DNA from: Whitmania pigra
Lineage: Eukaryota > Annelida > Clitellata > Hirudinida > Haemopidae
Length of the DNA stretch: 64,000 nucleotides
Assembly: GCA_021613335.1 (NCBI GenBank)
Contig: JAJTWR010000473.1
Location: 542,501-606,500 of the forward strand
Direction of reading: 5' to 3'
The position numbers were made by a program, and so were the translations under genes. Shown here one piece after another: positions 62,398 through 64,000 of this stretch. Below the pieces are notes generated by a model that was not told the origin of the DNA, did no database searches, and worked only from the letters and a program-made list of their open reading frames with translations. Every line of letters starts with the position of its first letter. The stretch's first letter is position 1.

Positions 62398-64000
62398 CTG
62401 GTGATCAAGTAATCAGGGAGATAACTTTTAATAGCATCATCAATTATCTTGCGACGACGACGATGATGATGATGATGATAATGATGATGAAGATAAGAAA
62501 AGAATCATGATACAAGACATGACAAGAAAATACAAGATTGGGGTGTTCTTAAACATGACAACATCAATTCATATCTTTGTATTCTACCAAAAGTATATAT
62601 ACACACACACACACACACATACATACACACACTTAAGACAAAAACAAAGAAAAACAAATCCATTAGGAGAGATACAACAAAGGGCCTACTAAGAGCCAGA
62701 GCTTGGGTCAGTTAGTTTATGACTGTTGAGTCTGCACAGAGCAATGCTATGCACAATCTGGAGGAGATTTTTGAAGTTTGATTTGTGGACGGTTGAGACA
62801 GGGTACCTTCAAAACTAAATGAAATATACCCGCTAAGGTTGCTGGGGTTGCCACGCTGGTTGATAATGGCTAATAGTTAGGACCAGTAGGGATATCCTGT
62901 CCAGTAGGAGAGATAAAGATGCGAAGGTTACGGTTTAGGGTCATGATTAGGATAATGGTGAAGGGTTAGAGCTGGGGTTAAGGTTAGTATTAAAGCTTGT
63001 TTGAATGTTAGGATTAAAGGTAGTGTAGAGTTTATGGTTAAGGCTACTGTTGCGATTGGGGTAATACTATTACGATAGGCAAGAATATGCTATCCGGTGG
63101 GAGAAATAAAGATACCAGGATTAGGGTTAGAGTTTTGGGTTTAGGGTATAGGATTAGGATTCGAATCTATTTGACGATCATCATGTTTTGTGGAAAGATT
63201 GAGTCGCTGAGACAATAATAAACTTTACGACCACAGGCTGGACACAGTTTTCAGATGTTGTTATTTAGAAAGCCATTTTGAAACTAAGAGCGGCTTTGTG
63301 TTGCCAACGAACCTGTCTGCCTACCTGTGTCCTACCACAAGATCATTACAATATCTTAGAAGTAAGATCATTTGTTAATGATACCAATTACTGCTACCCA
63401 CAATGACAATGACTTTGAAGTAATCTCTTAATTTAATTATGTTTTTTTTCAAAAAGAGTTAAATATTATTTATTTATTATATTCATCATTTAATTTTATA
63501 TATTTATTTACTCATGTATTAAATCCATTATTTCATTTTATATAGTTTTTTTTCTTTATTTATTTTGGAATAATGATTTGTTTGGACTGGTTTGGCCTTT
63601 GCAAATCTATTTGCAGAGGTATTAGAGGGACTGAATGACCAGAAAAGAACATATTAAAAAAAACGATTTCTTTAAATGTATTATAATATAAATATAAATA
63701 TATATATATATATAATATAATTAAAGTTCATACCATAATATTGCAATTAAGAATATTGTATTAATATTGTAATTAAGAACATTTTAACAATATTGCAGTT
63801 AAGAACATTGTAATAATGCAATTAAGAACATTTTAATATTGCAATTAAGAACATTGTATTAATATTGTAATTAAGATAATGATGATGACGATGGTGACGA
63901 TGGTGACGATAATGATGATGACGATGATGACCATAATGATGATGACGATGATGACCATAATGATGATGACGATGATGACCATAATGATGATGACGATGAT
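62398..64000. other. Right-end non-coding DNA, probably PPP1R16-like intron
   Basis: No exon is recognised. It contains GAT/GAC runs (62455-62500), a (CA)n run (about 62602-62632), degenerate GGTTAGGG-like sequence (62920-63160), a repeat of about 30 bp with AATTAAGAACATT (63740-63870) and a terminal 24-bp minisatellite. The preceding ankyrin exon was searched for and not found. Confidence 0.6.
63876..64000. repeat. 24-bp minisatellite, about 4 units, running off the window
   Basis: The unit ATAATGATGATGACGATGATGACC is repeated with near-perfect identity from about 63910, preceded by related GATGGTGAC units. Confidence 0.92.

Noticed and set aside
62920..63160. Subtelomere or chromosome end
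   Set aside because: GGTTAGGG-like words are present but heavily degenerate, and ordinary sequence follows.

Overview
The window is nuclear DNA of an AT-rich invertebrate animal. It has short GT-AG introns, phase-1 EGF exons, long ATT/ATC microsatellites and many LINE, Gypsy, hAT and SINE copies. A lophotrochozoan such as an annelid or mollusc would fit, but nothing here proves the phylum. Five host genes can be assembled exon by exon; in each, every exon length and splice phase closes in frame.

Region 1 (1-9.2 kb): an acidic open frame runs in from the left edge. It is followed by a divergent pair of conserved genes whose start codons lie 379 bp apart: CCDC25 (minus, 8 exons, 207 aa) and COQ9 (plus, 9 exons, 266 aa, mitochondrial ubiquinone synthesis).

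Region 2 (9.8-57.1 kb): two tandem paralogous genes, called A (9813-45129, 20 exons, 905 aa) and B (46431-57122, 15 exons, 700 aa). I do not recognise them as a named gene. Each encodes a type I membrane protein: signal peptide, an N-terminal domain I cannot assign, a WSC domain split over two exons, a cysteine-rich linker, one EGF, a run of calcium-binding EGF repeats (12 in A, 7 in B), an acidic stalk, one transmembrane helix and a short Ser/Thr-rich tail. The first and last repeats correspond one-to-one between A and B. The middle of A has grown by tandem duplication of two-exon blocks, and dead or half-deleted EGF exons remain beside live ones. This birth-and-death receptor locus is the most interesting object in the window.

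The introns of A and B are full of mobile DNA: a near-complete Gypsy element (22.3-27.5 kb), a smaller one with both LTRs (33.5-36.6 kb), Gypsy fragments, a hAT transposase relic, a hAT MITE with a perfect 8-bp target duplication inside an older LINE, tRNA-derived SINEs (one with a perfect 14-bp target duplication), a 5'-truncated LINE (42.8-44.8 kb) and a LINE with intact ORF1 and ORF2 (51.4-55.8 kb).

Region 3 (57.1-64 kb): a possible short secreted-protein first exon, a 490-bp ATT array, and the 3' end of a minus-strand gene for a PPP1R16 (MYPT3/TIMAP)-type protein phosphatase 1 regulatory subunit. That gene has an ankyrin repeat, an RRxS region and a C-terminal CaaX box, and one of its introns carries a 700-bp ATC array. 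Its upstream exons lie beyond the right edge.
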